DNA of 64,000 nt, taken from Clostridium sp. Marseille-P299 (GTDB taxonomy: Bacteria > Bacillota > Clostridia > Lachnospirales > Lachnospiraceae). This document shows, piece after piece, positions 1 through 9,069 of this stretch (its first letter is position 1; every line of letters begins with the position of its first letter). Under the pieces are notes generated by a model, which was not told where the DNA came from, searched no databases, and was given only the letters and a program-made list of their open reading frames with translations. The position numbers were made by a program, and so were the translations under genes. The stretch lies in assembly GCF_900078195.1 (NCBI RefSeq), contig NZ_FJVE01000007.1, positions 1,674,001 through 1,738,000 on the forward strand. The letters are read 5' to 3'.

Positions 1-91
1 TCTTTCATAATTTGTGATAAACATATCAAAAAACAGATAACTCGCTTCGCTCAAACAATCTGTCTTTTGATATACCACAAATTATGAAAGA
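1..91. repeat. Long imperfect inverted repeat
   Basis: Bases 1-37 (starting TCTTTCATAATTTGTG) are nearly the reverse complement of 59-91 (ending CACAAATTATGAAAGA), with a few mismatches and extra bases. The loop holds CTCGCTTCGCTC. The left arm starts at the first base of the window, so the element may extend upstream. It lies outside any gene and could be the terminator of the preceding gene or a small palindromic mobile repeat. Confidence 0.6.
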
Positions 92-140
92 AAGAACATC
101 TAATGCATTTCCATAGGCGCATTCGTTCTTTTGCTTTCTT
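88..140 (+). terminator. Second stem-loop, terminator-like
   Basis: AAAGAACATCTAATGC (91-106) pairs imperfectly with GCATTCGTTCTTT (119-131), and T-rich sequence follows. It abuts the larger inverted repeat, so the upstream gene may end in a double hairpin. The rest of 141-270 shows nothing I recognise. Confidence 0.4.
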
Positions 141-270
141 CAAATTACCGGTGTAATGTTATAAAAGGGCTTTTGACACCCAAATCATAACAGGTAATAA
201 AAGTATTAATGATTTGACATAACTTGAATAGGTCTATGAGGTTTCTTAATTTAATTCATAGTTTCTTTAG

Positions 271-299
271 TTGACATAAAGATTTTATATTTTTATAAT
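271..299 (+). promoter_or_regulatory. Sigma-A-type promoter
   Basis: Exact TTGACA at 271-276, a 17-base spacer, and exact TATAAT at 294-299. It lies about 45 bases upstream of the MutS-like gene. This is a consensus housekeeping promoter. Confidence 0.75.
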
Positions 300-342
300 A
301 GAGTAAGCAATGGAATGAATGACAAGGAAGGGAAAATGACAA

Positions 343-2019
343 ATGTACGGAATTGTATTAGGAGCAATTGCAATAGTATTATTACTTATAATTAAAGTAG
401 AAAACGACAAAGTTAAAAACAAAAGGAAATTAGTTGCTAGGTTAAAAAAGCAATGGGGGGATGTCCCATCACAAGAATATACTTTTGAGAAGTTTCAATC
501 CATTACTGCATACTATAAAGCAGTAAAAAATGCAGAAACTGATGTTGATGATATTACATGGAATGATCTAGATATGGATCAAATCTATATGACAATGAAC
601 AATACTTCATCAGCAATTGGTGAGGAATACTTATATGCATTATTACGTCAATTAAAATTTGATGAAGAAGAATTAAAAGAAAGAAATCGCTTAATTGAGT
701 TTTTCTCTAACAATGAAGAAAAACGACTTCAAATACAAGAAATACTTAGTATTATGGGTAAGGTAAAAAATGTATCCATTTACGATTATATGAATCGTTT
801 ACATGATATACCAAAAGAAAATAATATGACTCACTATTTATTAATAGCTAGTTTATTTATTGGTGTTGGATTTATTTTTATTGACCCTTTAACAGGTGTT
901 TTATTAACCGTTGGTTGTGTGGTTAATAATATTGTTCGCTATTATAGAAGAAAAATGGAAATCGAGAAATATTATGAAGTTGTTTCTTATATCATTCGTT
1001 TACTAGATAGCGTAAAATTATTAAATCAATCAAATATTGAAGAGATTAAACCATATACAACGGAACTTAAGAAATTAGTGAAGATTTTTGCTAGTTTTCG
1101 TAGAGGAGCAAGAATTGTCGCACCTAAGAAACCAACAGGGGACATGCTTGAACTTGTTGTGGAATATCCACGTATGATTTTTCATATGGATTTAATTAAA
1201 TTTAATAAGATGATACAGACCTTTGAAGAGTATCAAGATGAGTTACAAATAGTTTATCAAACCATTGGTTTATTAGATAGTATGATTGCTGTTGCTTCTT
1301 TCCGTGAATTGATGGGAGAGTATAGCCTTCCTATTTTATCAAAAACTAAGGCTCCACATATTGATGCAGAAGATATTTTCCACCCAATGATTAATTCACC
1401 AGTTAAGAATTCAATTAAGACGGATAAGTGTGTATTAATTACTGGTTCCAATGCATCTGGTAAATCTACGTTTATAAAAACACTTGCAATTAATGCTATA
1501 TTATCACAAACTGTATTTACATCAATGAGTAAAAAATACGAGGCTAGCTATTTTAAAGTAGCATCTTCTATGGCATTGCAAGATAGTTTATCAAACAATG
1601 AAAGTTATTATATTGTTGAAATCAAATCATTAAAGCGTATCGTTGATATGTCAAAAGATGAAATTCCAACCTTATGTTTTGTAGATGAAGTGTTACGTGG
1701 TACGAATACATTAGAGCGTATCGCTGCTTCTTCAAGAATTCTACAAAGTTTAGCTATGAGCAATGCAATTTGTTTTGCAGCTACTCATGATATTGAATTA
1801 ACACATATACTAGAAAATTATTATTCCAATTATCATTTCCAAGAACAAATTGTTGATAATAATATCTTATTTGATTATATTTTACATGATGGACGAGCTA
1901 TTTCTAAAAATGCGATTAAATTACTTTCTATCATTGGATATTCTGAAGATATTATTACAGAAGCAACGAATTCTGCAAATCATTTCTTAGAAGTAGGAGA
2001 ATGGGATATTATAAAATAA
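343..2019 (+). CDS. Membrane-anchored MutS-family ATPase
   Basis: This 558-residue protein has the C-terminal ABC-type ATPase of the MutS superfamily: Walker A GSNASGKST at residues 368-376 and Walker B with VDE at 447-449, followed by RGTNTLER. It lacks the N-terminal mismatch-recognition domain of true MutS. It has a hydrophobic helix at residues 1-17 and another hydrophobic stretch at about 165-195, so it is probably held at the membrane. The family is common in clostridia and often labelled DNA mismatch repair protein MutS, but a repair role is unproven. It is transcribed from its own consensus promoter and ends at a clear terminator, so it is monocistronic even though it sits just before rnhA-mutS. 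Confidence 0.85.
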   Translation: MYGIVLGAIAIVLLLIIKVENDKVKNKRKLVARLKKQWGDVPSQEYTFEKFQSITAYYKAVKNAETDVDDITWNDLDMDQIYMTMNNTSSAIGEEYLYALLRQLKFDEEELKERNRLIEFFSNNEEKRLQIQEILSIMGKVKNVSIYDYMNRLHDIPKENNMTHYLLIASLFIGVGFIFIDPLTGVLLTVGCVVNNIVRYYRRKMEIEKYYEVVSYIIRLLDSVKLLNQSNIEEIKPYTTELKKLVKIFASFRRGARIVAPKKPTGDMLELVVEYPRMIFHMDLIKFNKMIQTFEEYQDELQIVYQTIGLLDSMIAVASFRELMGEYSLPILSKTKAPHIDAEDIFHPMINSPVKNSIKTDKCVLITGSNASGKSTFIKTLAINAILSQTVFTSMSKKYEASYFKVASSMALQDSLSNNESYYIVEIKSLKRIVDMSKDEIPTLCFVDEVLRGTNTLERIAASSRILQSLAMSNAICFAATHDIELTHILENYYSNYHFQEQIVDNNILFDYILHDGRAISKNAIKLLSIIGYSEDIITEATNSANHFLEVGEWDIIK

Positions 2020-2027
2020 GTCATGAT

Positions 2028-2064
2028 AGGTTGAAATAGAAGTATTTCAACCTATGTATTTTTA
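2028..2064 (+). terminator. Rho-independent terminator
   Basis: AGGTTGAAAT (2028-2037) and ATTTCAACCT (2044-2053) form a perfect 10-bp stem with a 6-base loop, followed by TATTTTT. It ends the MutS-like gene. Confidence 0.8.
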
Positions 2065-2193
2065 AAAAAGATTTATTGTGCTGTTATAGGGCTATTTAGC
2101 AATTAGACTAAGAACATGATAGGTAGATAATAATACAAAACAGTTAGATGCCCTTATAACGAATTAATATAAGTTGACACATGGAGGTTATAA

Positions 2194-2670
2194 ATGAAAG
2201 TTACAATATATACAGATGGTGCTGCAAGAGGAAATCCAGATGGGCCTGGTGGATATGGTACAATTCTTTCCTATGTTGATTCTACGGGTAAAGAACATAT
2301 TCGCGAGTTTTCTGCTGGTTATAAAAAAACAACCAATAACCGTATGGAATTAATGGCTGCCATAGTTGGTTTAGAGGCACTTACAAAACCATGTGAGGTT
2401 ACACTTTATTCGGATTCACAATATCTTGTGAAGGCCTTTAATGAACACTGGATTGATGGTTGGATTAAAAAAGGCTGGAAACGCGGGAAAAACGAGCCTG
2501 TAAAAAACGTTGATTTGTGGAAAAGAATGATGAAAGCAAAAGAGCCACATCAAGTTAATTTTTGTTGGGTTAAAGGACATAATGGACATCCACAAAATGA
2601 AAGATGTGATGTTTTAGCAACAACAGCGGCAGATGGAACCAATCTTTTAGATGATGTTGTGGTAGAATAG
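2194..2670 (+). CDS. rnhA: Ribonuclease HI
   Basis: This 158-residue protein degrades the RNA strand of RNA-DNA hybrids. Conserved blocks are [17 protein letters not shown] near the N-terminus (first catalytic Asp), NNRMELMA (catalytic Glu), [10 protein letters not shown] (second Asp) and [15 protein letters not shown] (His and final Asp), so the full active site is present. Length is normal for bacterial RNase HI. GGAGG precedes the ATG. mutS starts 34 bases downstream, so the two may be co-transcribed. Confidence 0.95.
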   Translation: MKVTIYTDGAARGNPDGPGGYGTILSYVDSTGKEHIREFSAGYKKTTNNRMELMAAIVGLEALTKPCEVTLYSDSQYLVKAFNEHWIDGWIKKGWKRGKNEPVKNVDLWKRMMKAKEPHQVNFCWVKGHNGHPQNERCDVLATTAADGTNLLDDVVVE

Positions 2671-2704
2671 ATAAAAGAGTGGCAAGTAGAAAGGAAGTAC
2701 AATA

Positions 2705-5452
2705 ATGGCGCAATTAACTCCAATGATGCAGCAATACATGGAGACAAAAGGGCAATATAAAGACTGTATTTTATTTTATCGTTTAGGAGATTTTTATGAA
2801 ATGTTCTTTGAAGATGCAATCACGGCTTCAAAAGAACTTGAAATTACTTTAACTGGTAAGAATTGCGGTCTTGAAGAACGAGCACCAATGTGTGGTATCC
2901 CGTATCACGCAGTGGATGGGTATCTTACGAAACTTGTAAACCGTGGCTATAAAGTAGCAATTTGTGAACAAGTAGAAGATCCAAAACAAGCAAAAGGGAT
3001 TGTAAAAAGAGAAGTAATACGTATTGTAACTCCTGGTACGAATTTAAATACTCAGACCTTAGATGAGACTAGAAATAATTATCTTATGAGTATTATCTGG
3101 GGAGAAGATATTTGTGGTATTTCAACGGTAGATATTACAACAGGTGATTACTATGTAACTGAAGTGGATAGTAAACGAAAATTATTAGATGAAGTTTATA
3201 AATTTATGCCATCTGAAATTATCTGTAATTCCGCTTTTCATATTAGTGGTGTAGATATTGATGAGTTACGATTACGATATAACATATCTGTTAACTCGGT
3301 TGAAGATTGGTATTATGATACAGAAATGTGTGAGAAAGTATTAAAAGAGCATTTCCACGTTGGTAGCTTAGATGGACTTGGCCTAAAAGACCATACCATT
3401 GGCGTTAATGCAGCTGGTGCAGTGCTTCAATATTTATATGAGACACAAAAAAATAGTTTAACTCATCTTACACATATTGTTCCATATATCACTAGTAAGT
3501 ATATGTTAATCGATAGCTCAAGTAGAAGAAATCTAGAACTTGTAGAAACGATGCGTGAGAAGCAAAAGAGAGGTTCTCTTCTTTGGGTTTTAGATAAAAC
3601 AAAAACTGCTATGGGGGCTAGACTCTTACGTAGCTATGTGGAACAGCCATTGATTGATGAAAAACAAATTAATGAGCGTTTAGATGCAATCACTGAATTT
3701 AACGACAATGTCATCACAAGAGAAGAAATCAGAGAATATTTAAATTCTATCTATGACCTAGAACGTCTTATGGGTAAAATAAGTTATAAAAGTGCGAATC
3801 CTCGTGATTTAATTGCCTTTTTATCTTCACTTGCGATGCTTCCACATATTAAAGTATTAATAGAAAACTTTGAGACCCCTATTTTTAAGGAAGTTTTTCA
3901 AGAGCTTGATCCGTTAAAGGATTTACATGATCTTATTGATAGTGCAATCGAAAAAGAACCACCAATTGGGGTTAAAGAAGGTGGTATTATCAGAGAAGGA
4001 TACAACGAAGAAGTGGATTCCTTAAGGCATGCAAAAACAGACGGTAAAGTGTGGCTTGCAAATCTTGAAACAACCGAGAGAGAGAAAACGGGAATTAAGA
4101 ACTTAAAGATTAAATTTAACCGTGTATTTGGTTATTATTTAGAAGTAACAAATTCTTATGCAAACTTAGTACCAGAACATTGGATTCGTAAGCAAACATT
4201 AGCCAATGCAGAAAGATACACAACTCCAGAGTTAAAAGAATTAGAAGATAAAATTTTAAATGCAGAAGATCGTTTATTTGCACTTGAATACGAATTGTTT
4301 TCAGAGGTAAGAGATCGAATTGCAAATGAAGTACTAAGAATTCAAAAAACTGCAAAAGCAATTGCTAAAATTGATGCAATGGCATCTTTGGCTTTTGTAG
4401 CGGAACGTAATAATTTTGTACGACCAAGTATTAATACAAATGGGACAATTCAAATTGTTGAGGGTAGACATCCTGTAGTTGAGCAAATGATTACAAATGA
4501 TATGTTTGTTGCAAATGACACTTATCTTGATAATGATTCGAATCGTATCTCAATTATTACAGGACCAAACATGGCTGGTAAATCTACCTATATGAGACAA
4601 ACAGCTCTTATCGTATTAATGGCACAGATTGGTTCCTTCGTGCCAGCAACAAGCGCTGATATAGGAATTGTAGATCGTATTTTTACTAGAGTTGGAGCTT
4701 CCGATGATCTTGCATCCGGCCAGAGTACTTTTATGGTTGAAATGACTGAGGTTGCAAACATTTTAAGAAATGCTACTAGAAATAGCTTGCTAATCTTAGA
4801 TGAGATTGGTAGAGGAACATCAACCTTTGATGGTCTAAGTATTGCTTGGGCAGTAGTAGAGCATATAAGTAATAAGAAATTGCTTGGTGCTAAAACTTTA
4901 TTTGCCACACATTATCATGAATTAACCGAACTAGAAGGTAAAATTGAAGCGGTTAATAATTATTGCATTGCGGTTAAAGAGCAAGGTGATGATATTGTAT
5001 TCTTACGTAAAATAGTAAAAGGTGGCGCTGATAAGAGTTACGGTATTCAAGTAGCGAAGTTAGCTGGAGTACCAGAGAGTGTTCTAAACCGAGCAAAGGA
5101 AATTGTAGAAGAACTAAGCGAAAAAGACATCGCAGAAAAAGCAAGAAATCTAGAAGTTGCTGTTACTAGAGATTCTCAATCTTTTTCAAATGATGATGTA
5201 GTTTCGGAAAAATTATCTTCAAAGAAGCTTTCTTCAAAGGATGAAGGTAGTTTAGCTTCAATAAGTGAAAAAAATAATTCAAATAAGAAGAAAACTTCTG
5301 AACTAGATATGATGCAATTGTCCTTATTTGGATCAAATGATTATGAAGATGTTGTAAATGAAATTAGAGATATTGATATTGCTAGACTTTCTCCAATTGA
5401 TGCTTTAAATAAACTTTATCAAATACAGTTAAAGATTAAGGAAACATTTTAA
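2705..5452 (+). CDS. mutS: DNA mismatch repair protein MutS
   Basis: This is the mismatch sensor of methyl-independent repair. The 915-residue protein has the mismatch-wedging motif GDFYEMF at residues 28-34 (F30 and E32), the connector and lever domains, and an ATPase with Walker A GPNMAGKS at 620-627, then LDEIGRGTSTFDG and the signature FATHYHEL. It is somewhat longer than usual because of a Ser/Lys-rich linker at about 835-870 before the C-terminal tail that normally mediates tetramer and MutL contacts. It is followed after 12 bases by the hexosaminidase gene, and then by mutL. Confidence 0.97.
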   Translation: MAQLTPMMQQYMETKGQYKDCILFYRLGDFYEMFFEDAITASKELEITLTGKNCGLEERAPMCGIPYHAVDGYLTKLVNRGYKVAICEQVEDPKQAKGIVKREVIRIVTPGTNLNTQTLDETRNNYLMSIIWGEDICGISTVDITTGDYYVTEVDSKRKLLDEVYKFMPSEIICNSAFHISGVDIDELRLRYNISVNSVEDWYYDTEMCEKVLKEHFHVGSLDGLGLKDHTIGVNAAGAVLQYLYETQKNSLTHLTHIVPYITSKYMLIDSSSRRNLELVETMREKQKRGSLLWVLDKTKTAMGARLLRSYVEQPLIDEKQINERLDAITEFNDNVITREEIREYLNSIYDLERLMGKISYKSANPRDLIAFLSSLAMLPHIKVLIENFETPIFKEVFQELDPLKDLHDLIDSAIEKEPPIGVKEGGIIREGYNEEVDSLRHAKTDGKVWLANLETTEREKTGIKNLKIKFNRVFGYYLEVTNSYANLVPEHWIRKQTLANAERYTTPELKELEDKILNAEDRLFALEYELFSEVRDRIANEVLRIQKTAKAIAKIDAMASLAFVAERNNFVRPSINTNGTIQIVEGRHPVVEQMITNDMFVANDTYLDNDSNRISIITGPNMAGKSTYMRQTALIVLMAQIGSFVPATSADIGIVDRIFTRVGASDDLASGQSTFMVEMTEVANILRNATRNSLLILDEIGRGTSTFDGLSIAWAVVEHISNKKLLGAKTLFATHYHELTELEGKIEAVNNYCIAVKEQGDDIVFLRKIVKGGADKSYGIQVAKLAGVPESVLNRAKEIVEELSEKDIAEKARNLEVAVTRDSQSFSNDDVVSEKLSSKKLSSKDEGSLASISEKNNSNKKKTSELDMMQLSLFGSNDYEDVVNEIRDIDIARLSPIDALNKLYQIQLKIKETF

Positions 5453-5464
5453 ACGAGGTGTTAT

Positions 5465-6754
5465 ATGAAACTAAACAAACTTAAAAATAGTTTTATCCCT
5501 TTATTTTTATTGCTGTTAGTATTTCTATTTTGTGTGGGTGGTTTGTTAGAGTTTGGTAAAGCAAATCAACTTAACCATCCCCAAAAAGGGAATTTAAATG
5601 AAAATCAAACTGATGTAAATCAGGGGAATGGTAGTTCAAGTAATTCAGAAGAAAACTCAGATGCATCAGAAAACTCAGGAAAAGATAAAAACACAAACGA
5701 GGATATGAATACGACAGATGGAAGCAATGAGTCTACTTCTGTAGTAAATAGTCAAATTCAAGAACTTATTGATACTATGACTCTAGAAGAAAAAGTTGGT
5801 CAATTATTTTTTGTACGTTGTGATGAATCTACAGCAGTAGAAGATGTTTCAAATTATAATCTTGGCGGATTTATCTTATTTGCTAATAATTTTGAAAATA
5901 AAACAAAAGAAGATCTTATGAATAATATTAAAGCCTATCAAGAAGCATCAAAAATTCCTATGTTAATTGGTGTGGATGAAGAAGGTGGTACGGTAGTTCG
6001 CGTAAGCAAATTTAAAGAATTTCGAGACACCCCATTTCTATCACCCAGAGCTTTATATGCAAAAGGTGGTTTAAAACTTATTATTGAAGATGCGTATGAG
6101 AAAGCTGAATTATTAAAAGGCTTAGGTATCAATGTAAATTTAGCGCCTGTTTGTGATTTATCTTTTGATGTTGATGATTATATGTATGATCGTGCGTTTG
6201 GTGTATCTGTGGATGCAACATCAGAGTATGTATCCTCAGTTGTATGTATAATGAATAAGAAAAAACTAGGATCTGTTTTAAAACATTTCCCTGGATATGG
6301 AAATAATGAGGATACACATACAGGAATCGCTTACGATAATCGTAGCTATGAAACCTTTGAGACCAAAGATTTTCTACCATTTGAGGCTGGAATAAAGGCT
6401 GGAGCAAATAGTATTTTAGTTTCACATAATATCGTAAAAAGTATGGATGAAAAAATGCCAGCTTCTTTATCGAAAGAAGTTCATAATATTTTAAGACAAG
6501 AGCTTAAGTTTGATGGCGTTATTATGACAGATGACTTAAGTATGGATGCGATTACTAGCTTTACGGATGGAATGGCAGCTGCGGTAACGGCAGTGAATGC
6601 AGGTAATGACCTACTAATAGCAACGGATTATAAAACACAAATACCTGCTGTCATAGAAGCTGTTAAAAATGGAGTCATCAAAGAAGAGACCATAGATAAG
6701 GCAGTATTTCGTGTATTAACATGGAAAGACACTTTAGGGCTGTTAGAAGAATAG
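5465..6754 (+). CDS. nagZ: Membrane-anchored family 3 beta-N-acetylhexosaminidase
   Basis: This 429-residue glycoside hydrolase family 3 protein probably removes terminal GlcNAc from peptidoglycan fragments outside the membrane. Residues 10-30 form a hydrophobic signal or anchor with no convincing lipobox; a Ser/Asn/Glu-rich linker runs to about residue 95, then the catalytic barrel. The NagZ loop reads KHFPGYGNNEDTH at 273-285; the Asp-x-His dyad (D283, H285) is intact, while the usual second His of KHFPGHG is Tyr. The nucleophile motif TDDLSM is at 355-360. It sits between mutS and mutL with gaps of 12 and 11 bases, so it is almost certainly in the same operon despite an unrelated job. Confidence 0.88.
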   Translation: MKLNKLKNSFIPLFLLLLVFLFCVGGLLEFGKANQLNHPQKGNLNENQTDVNQGNGSSSNSEENSDASENSGKDKNTNEDMNTTDGSNESTSVVNSQIQELIDTMTLEEKVGQLFFVRCDESTAVEDVSNYNLGGFILFANNFENKTKEDLMNNIKAYQEASKIPMLIGVDEEGGTVVRVSKFKEFRDTPFLSPRALYAKGGLKLIIEDAYEKAELLKGLGINVNLAPVCDLSFDVDDYMYDRAFGVSVDATSEYVSSVVCIMNKKKLGSVLKHFPGYGNNEDTHTGIAYDNRSYETFETKDFLPFEAGIKAGANSILVSHNIVKSMDEKMPASLSKEVHNILRQELKFDGVIMTDDLSMDAITSFTDGMAAAVTAVNAGNDLLIATDYKTQIPAVIEAVKNGVIKEETIDKAVFRVLTWKDTLGLLEE

Positions 6755-6765
6755 AGAGGTAGCAT

Positions 6766-9054
6766 ATGTCAAAAATTGCAGTCTTAGATCAGAGTACAAT
6801 TAATCAAATAGCAGCAGGAGAGGTTGTAGAAAGACCTGCTTCTGTTGTAAAAGAGTTAATAGAAAATGCAATTGATGCTGGTGCAAATGCAATTACAGCT
6901 GAGATTAAAGAGGGTGGTATCTCCTTTATTCGTATTACAGACAATGGTGCTGGAATCGATAAAGAAGATATACCTCTTGCGTTTTTACGCCATTCAACAA
7001 GTAAGATACGTTCAGTAGAAGATTTACTAACAATCGGAAGTTTGGGATTCCGTGGTGAAGCATTATCGAGTATTGCTGCGGTTGCACAAGTGGAATTAAT
7101 CACAAAAACAAGAACTTCTTTCACTGGCGTTCGTTATGTTATCGAAGGTGGCGAAGAAAAGGAACTTTCTGAGATTGGTTGCCCAGATGGAACAACTTTT
7201 CTAATTCGAAACTTATTTTATAATACACCTGCGAGAAGAAAGTTTTTAAAATCCCCAACGACGGAGGCAGGTTATATTAGTGACTTATTGGAAAGACTTT
7301 CAATATCTCACCCAAATATATCTTTTAAGTTTATTAACAATAACAAGACTGTATTACATACGTCAGGAAATCATAATTTAAAAGATATTATTTATCATGT
7401 ATATGGCAGAGATGTTGCAGCGCAATTAGTTCCTGTGGTAAATCAAAATGAACAGATTACTTTAGAAGGTTATGTTGGTAAGCCAATTATATCAAGAGGT
7501 AATCGTAACTATGAGAATTATTTTATTAATGGCAGATATATAAAAAGTGCTGTAATCACAAAAGCAATTGAAGAAGCTTATAAACCATATTCTATGCAAC
7601 ATAAATATCCGTTTACGGCCATTCATTTTACAGTAGATCCAGAATTAATTGATGTGAACGTACATCCAACAAAGATGGAAATTCGATTTACCAATACAGA
7701 GCTTGTATATAAGCTAACATATCAAGCAATTTCCATGGCTTTATCCGGTAGAAATATGATTCCTGACGTTAGTTTAGTTGAGGAAGAAAAACCGGAAAAG
7801 AAAATTTATGAGAATGTACCAGAGCCTTTTGAAAAGAATCGATTACAGCAACTTCAGATGACTCAGCAAAAAGGCCGAGAGGAACTTCGTAATAAAGCAG
7901 AAAGAAAACGTGAAGAAGCTATTAAAGAAATGAACGCATCTCATTTGTTTTCTAAAAGTATAAAAGATATCAATGTACCGATGAAAGAAACTGCAACAAA
8001 TGTTGATGAGAACGTCAAGGAATTTATCAAGGACACAGAAATTATGAATCTTTATAATGCAGTGAACCAAGGATATGAAGCAATAAAACAAAAGAAAGAA
8101 GAGCTTGTATCTGAAAGTACGGATTCCTATGATATTAAAGATAATAATAAAATTGATGATAGCAAAAATAATGAGACTAACGTAGGGAATGCTGACTCCA
8201 AAGTTAATGATACTAGCATAAGTAATAATAGTGAACTAGATAGTAAGGGATTAGAAAATAAGGAATTAGAAAATAAGGAATTAGAAAATAAGATAACTAT
8301 TGAATCTAGAGAGAACAATAGTGATTTAAATTCAGCGTCTAATGAGAATATAAACACTAATAATAATGATGTGAATTCACCTTCAGATAGTAAATTTAAT
8401 CAACTGACTGAAGCTATCTATGAAGGAAAAGCCGTTCAAACTGAACTTGAAGGGGTATTTTTATCAAAAGAATCAATAAAGAAACATCGTATTATTGGAC
8501 AATTATTTTCAACTTATTGGTTAGTAGAATTTGATCAGCAACTTTACATTATCGATCAACATGCAGCTCATGAAAAAATTCTGTATGAAGCAACACTAAA
8601 ACGAATTGCTGATAAAGAATACTTATCTCAGATTATAAGTCCACCGATTGTGTTAACTTTAAATCTAAAAGAAGAAGCGGTAATTAAAGAACACGAGGCA
8701 AGTTTAAAACGTCTTGGATTTGAAATAGAACATTTTGGTGGAAAAGAATATAGCGTTAGTGCTCTGCCAGCGGATATGTACGGTATTGCAGGTGAAAGAC
8801 TTTTAATTGAGTTTATAGATGACTTAGTGGAGGAAGCACCAACTGGAACTCCAGATATTATTTTAGAAAAAATTGCGTCTATGTCTTGTAAAGCTGCAGT
8901 TAAGGGGAATCATACGATGTCCGTCATGGAAGCAGAGGCTTTAATTGAACAGTTATTAACACTTGATAATCCGTTTCATTGCCCTCATGGTAGACCGATC
9001 ATTATTTCCATGACAAAATATGAGCTAGAAAAGAAATTTAAACGTATTATATAA
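6766..9054 (+). CDS. mutL: DNA mismatch repair protein MutL
   Basis: MutL couples MutS to strand incision. The 762-residue protein has an N-terminal GHKL ATPase (ENAIDAGA, DNGAGI, GFRGEALSSI) and a C-terminal domain with the endonuclease metal motif DQHAAHE at residues 597-603, plus SCKAAVKGN and CPHGRP further on, as expected for MutL of bacteria without MutH. The linker (about 350-560) is long, acidic and Asn/Ser/Lys-rich, and carries a short in-frame tandem repeat. It follows nagZ by 11 bases and precedes miaA by 15. Confidence 0.97.
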   Translation: MSKIAVLDQSTINQIAAGEVVERPASVVKELIENAIDAGANAITAEIKEGGISFIRITDNGAGIDKEDIPLAFLRHSTSKIRSVEDLLTIGSLGFRGEALSSIAAVAQVELITKTRTSFTGVRYVIEGGEEKELSEIGCPDGTTFLIRNLFYNTPARRKFLKSPTTEAGYISDLLERLSISHPNISFKFINNNKTVLHTSGNHNLKDIIYHVYGRDVAAQLVPVVNQNEQITLEGYVGKPIISRGNRNYENYFINGRYIKSAVITKAIEEAYKPYSMQHKYPFTAIHFTVDPELIDVNVHPTKMEIRFTNTELVYKLTYQAISMALSGRNMIPDVSLVEEEKPEKKIYENVPEPFEKNRLQQLQMTQQKGREELRNKAERKREEAIKEMNASHLFSKSIKDINVPMKETATNVDENVKEFIKDTEIMNLYNAVNQGYEAIKQKKEELVSESTDSYDIKDNNKIDDSKNNETNVGNADSKVNDTSISNNSELDSKGLENKELENKELENKITIESRENNSDLNSASNENINTNNNDVNSPSDSKFNQLTEAIYEGKAVQTELEGVFLSKESIKKHRIIGQLFSTYWLVEFDQQLYIIDQHAAHEKILYEATLKRIADKEYLSQIISPPIVLTLNLKEEAVIKEHEASLKRLGFEIEHFGGKEYSVSALPADMYGIAGERLLIEFIDDLVEEAPTGTPDIILEKIASMSCKAAVKGNHTMSVMEAEALIEQLLTLDNPFHCPHGRPIIISMTKYELEKKFKRII
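8251..8295 (+). repeat. In-frame 15-bp tandem repeat in mutL
   Basis: Three consecutive 15-base units beginning TTAGAAAATAAG (8251, 8266, 8281) encode LENKE twice and then a diverged third copy. The repeat lies in the disordered linker between the MutL ATPase and endonuclease domains and could change copy number without breaking the frame. Confidence 0.8.
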
Positions 9055-9069
9055 ATTGAGGTGTAAGCA

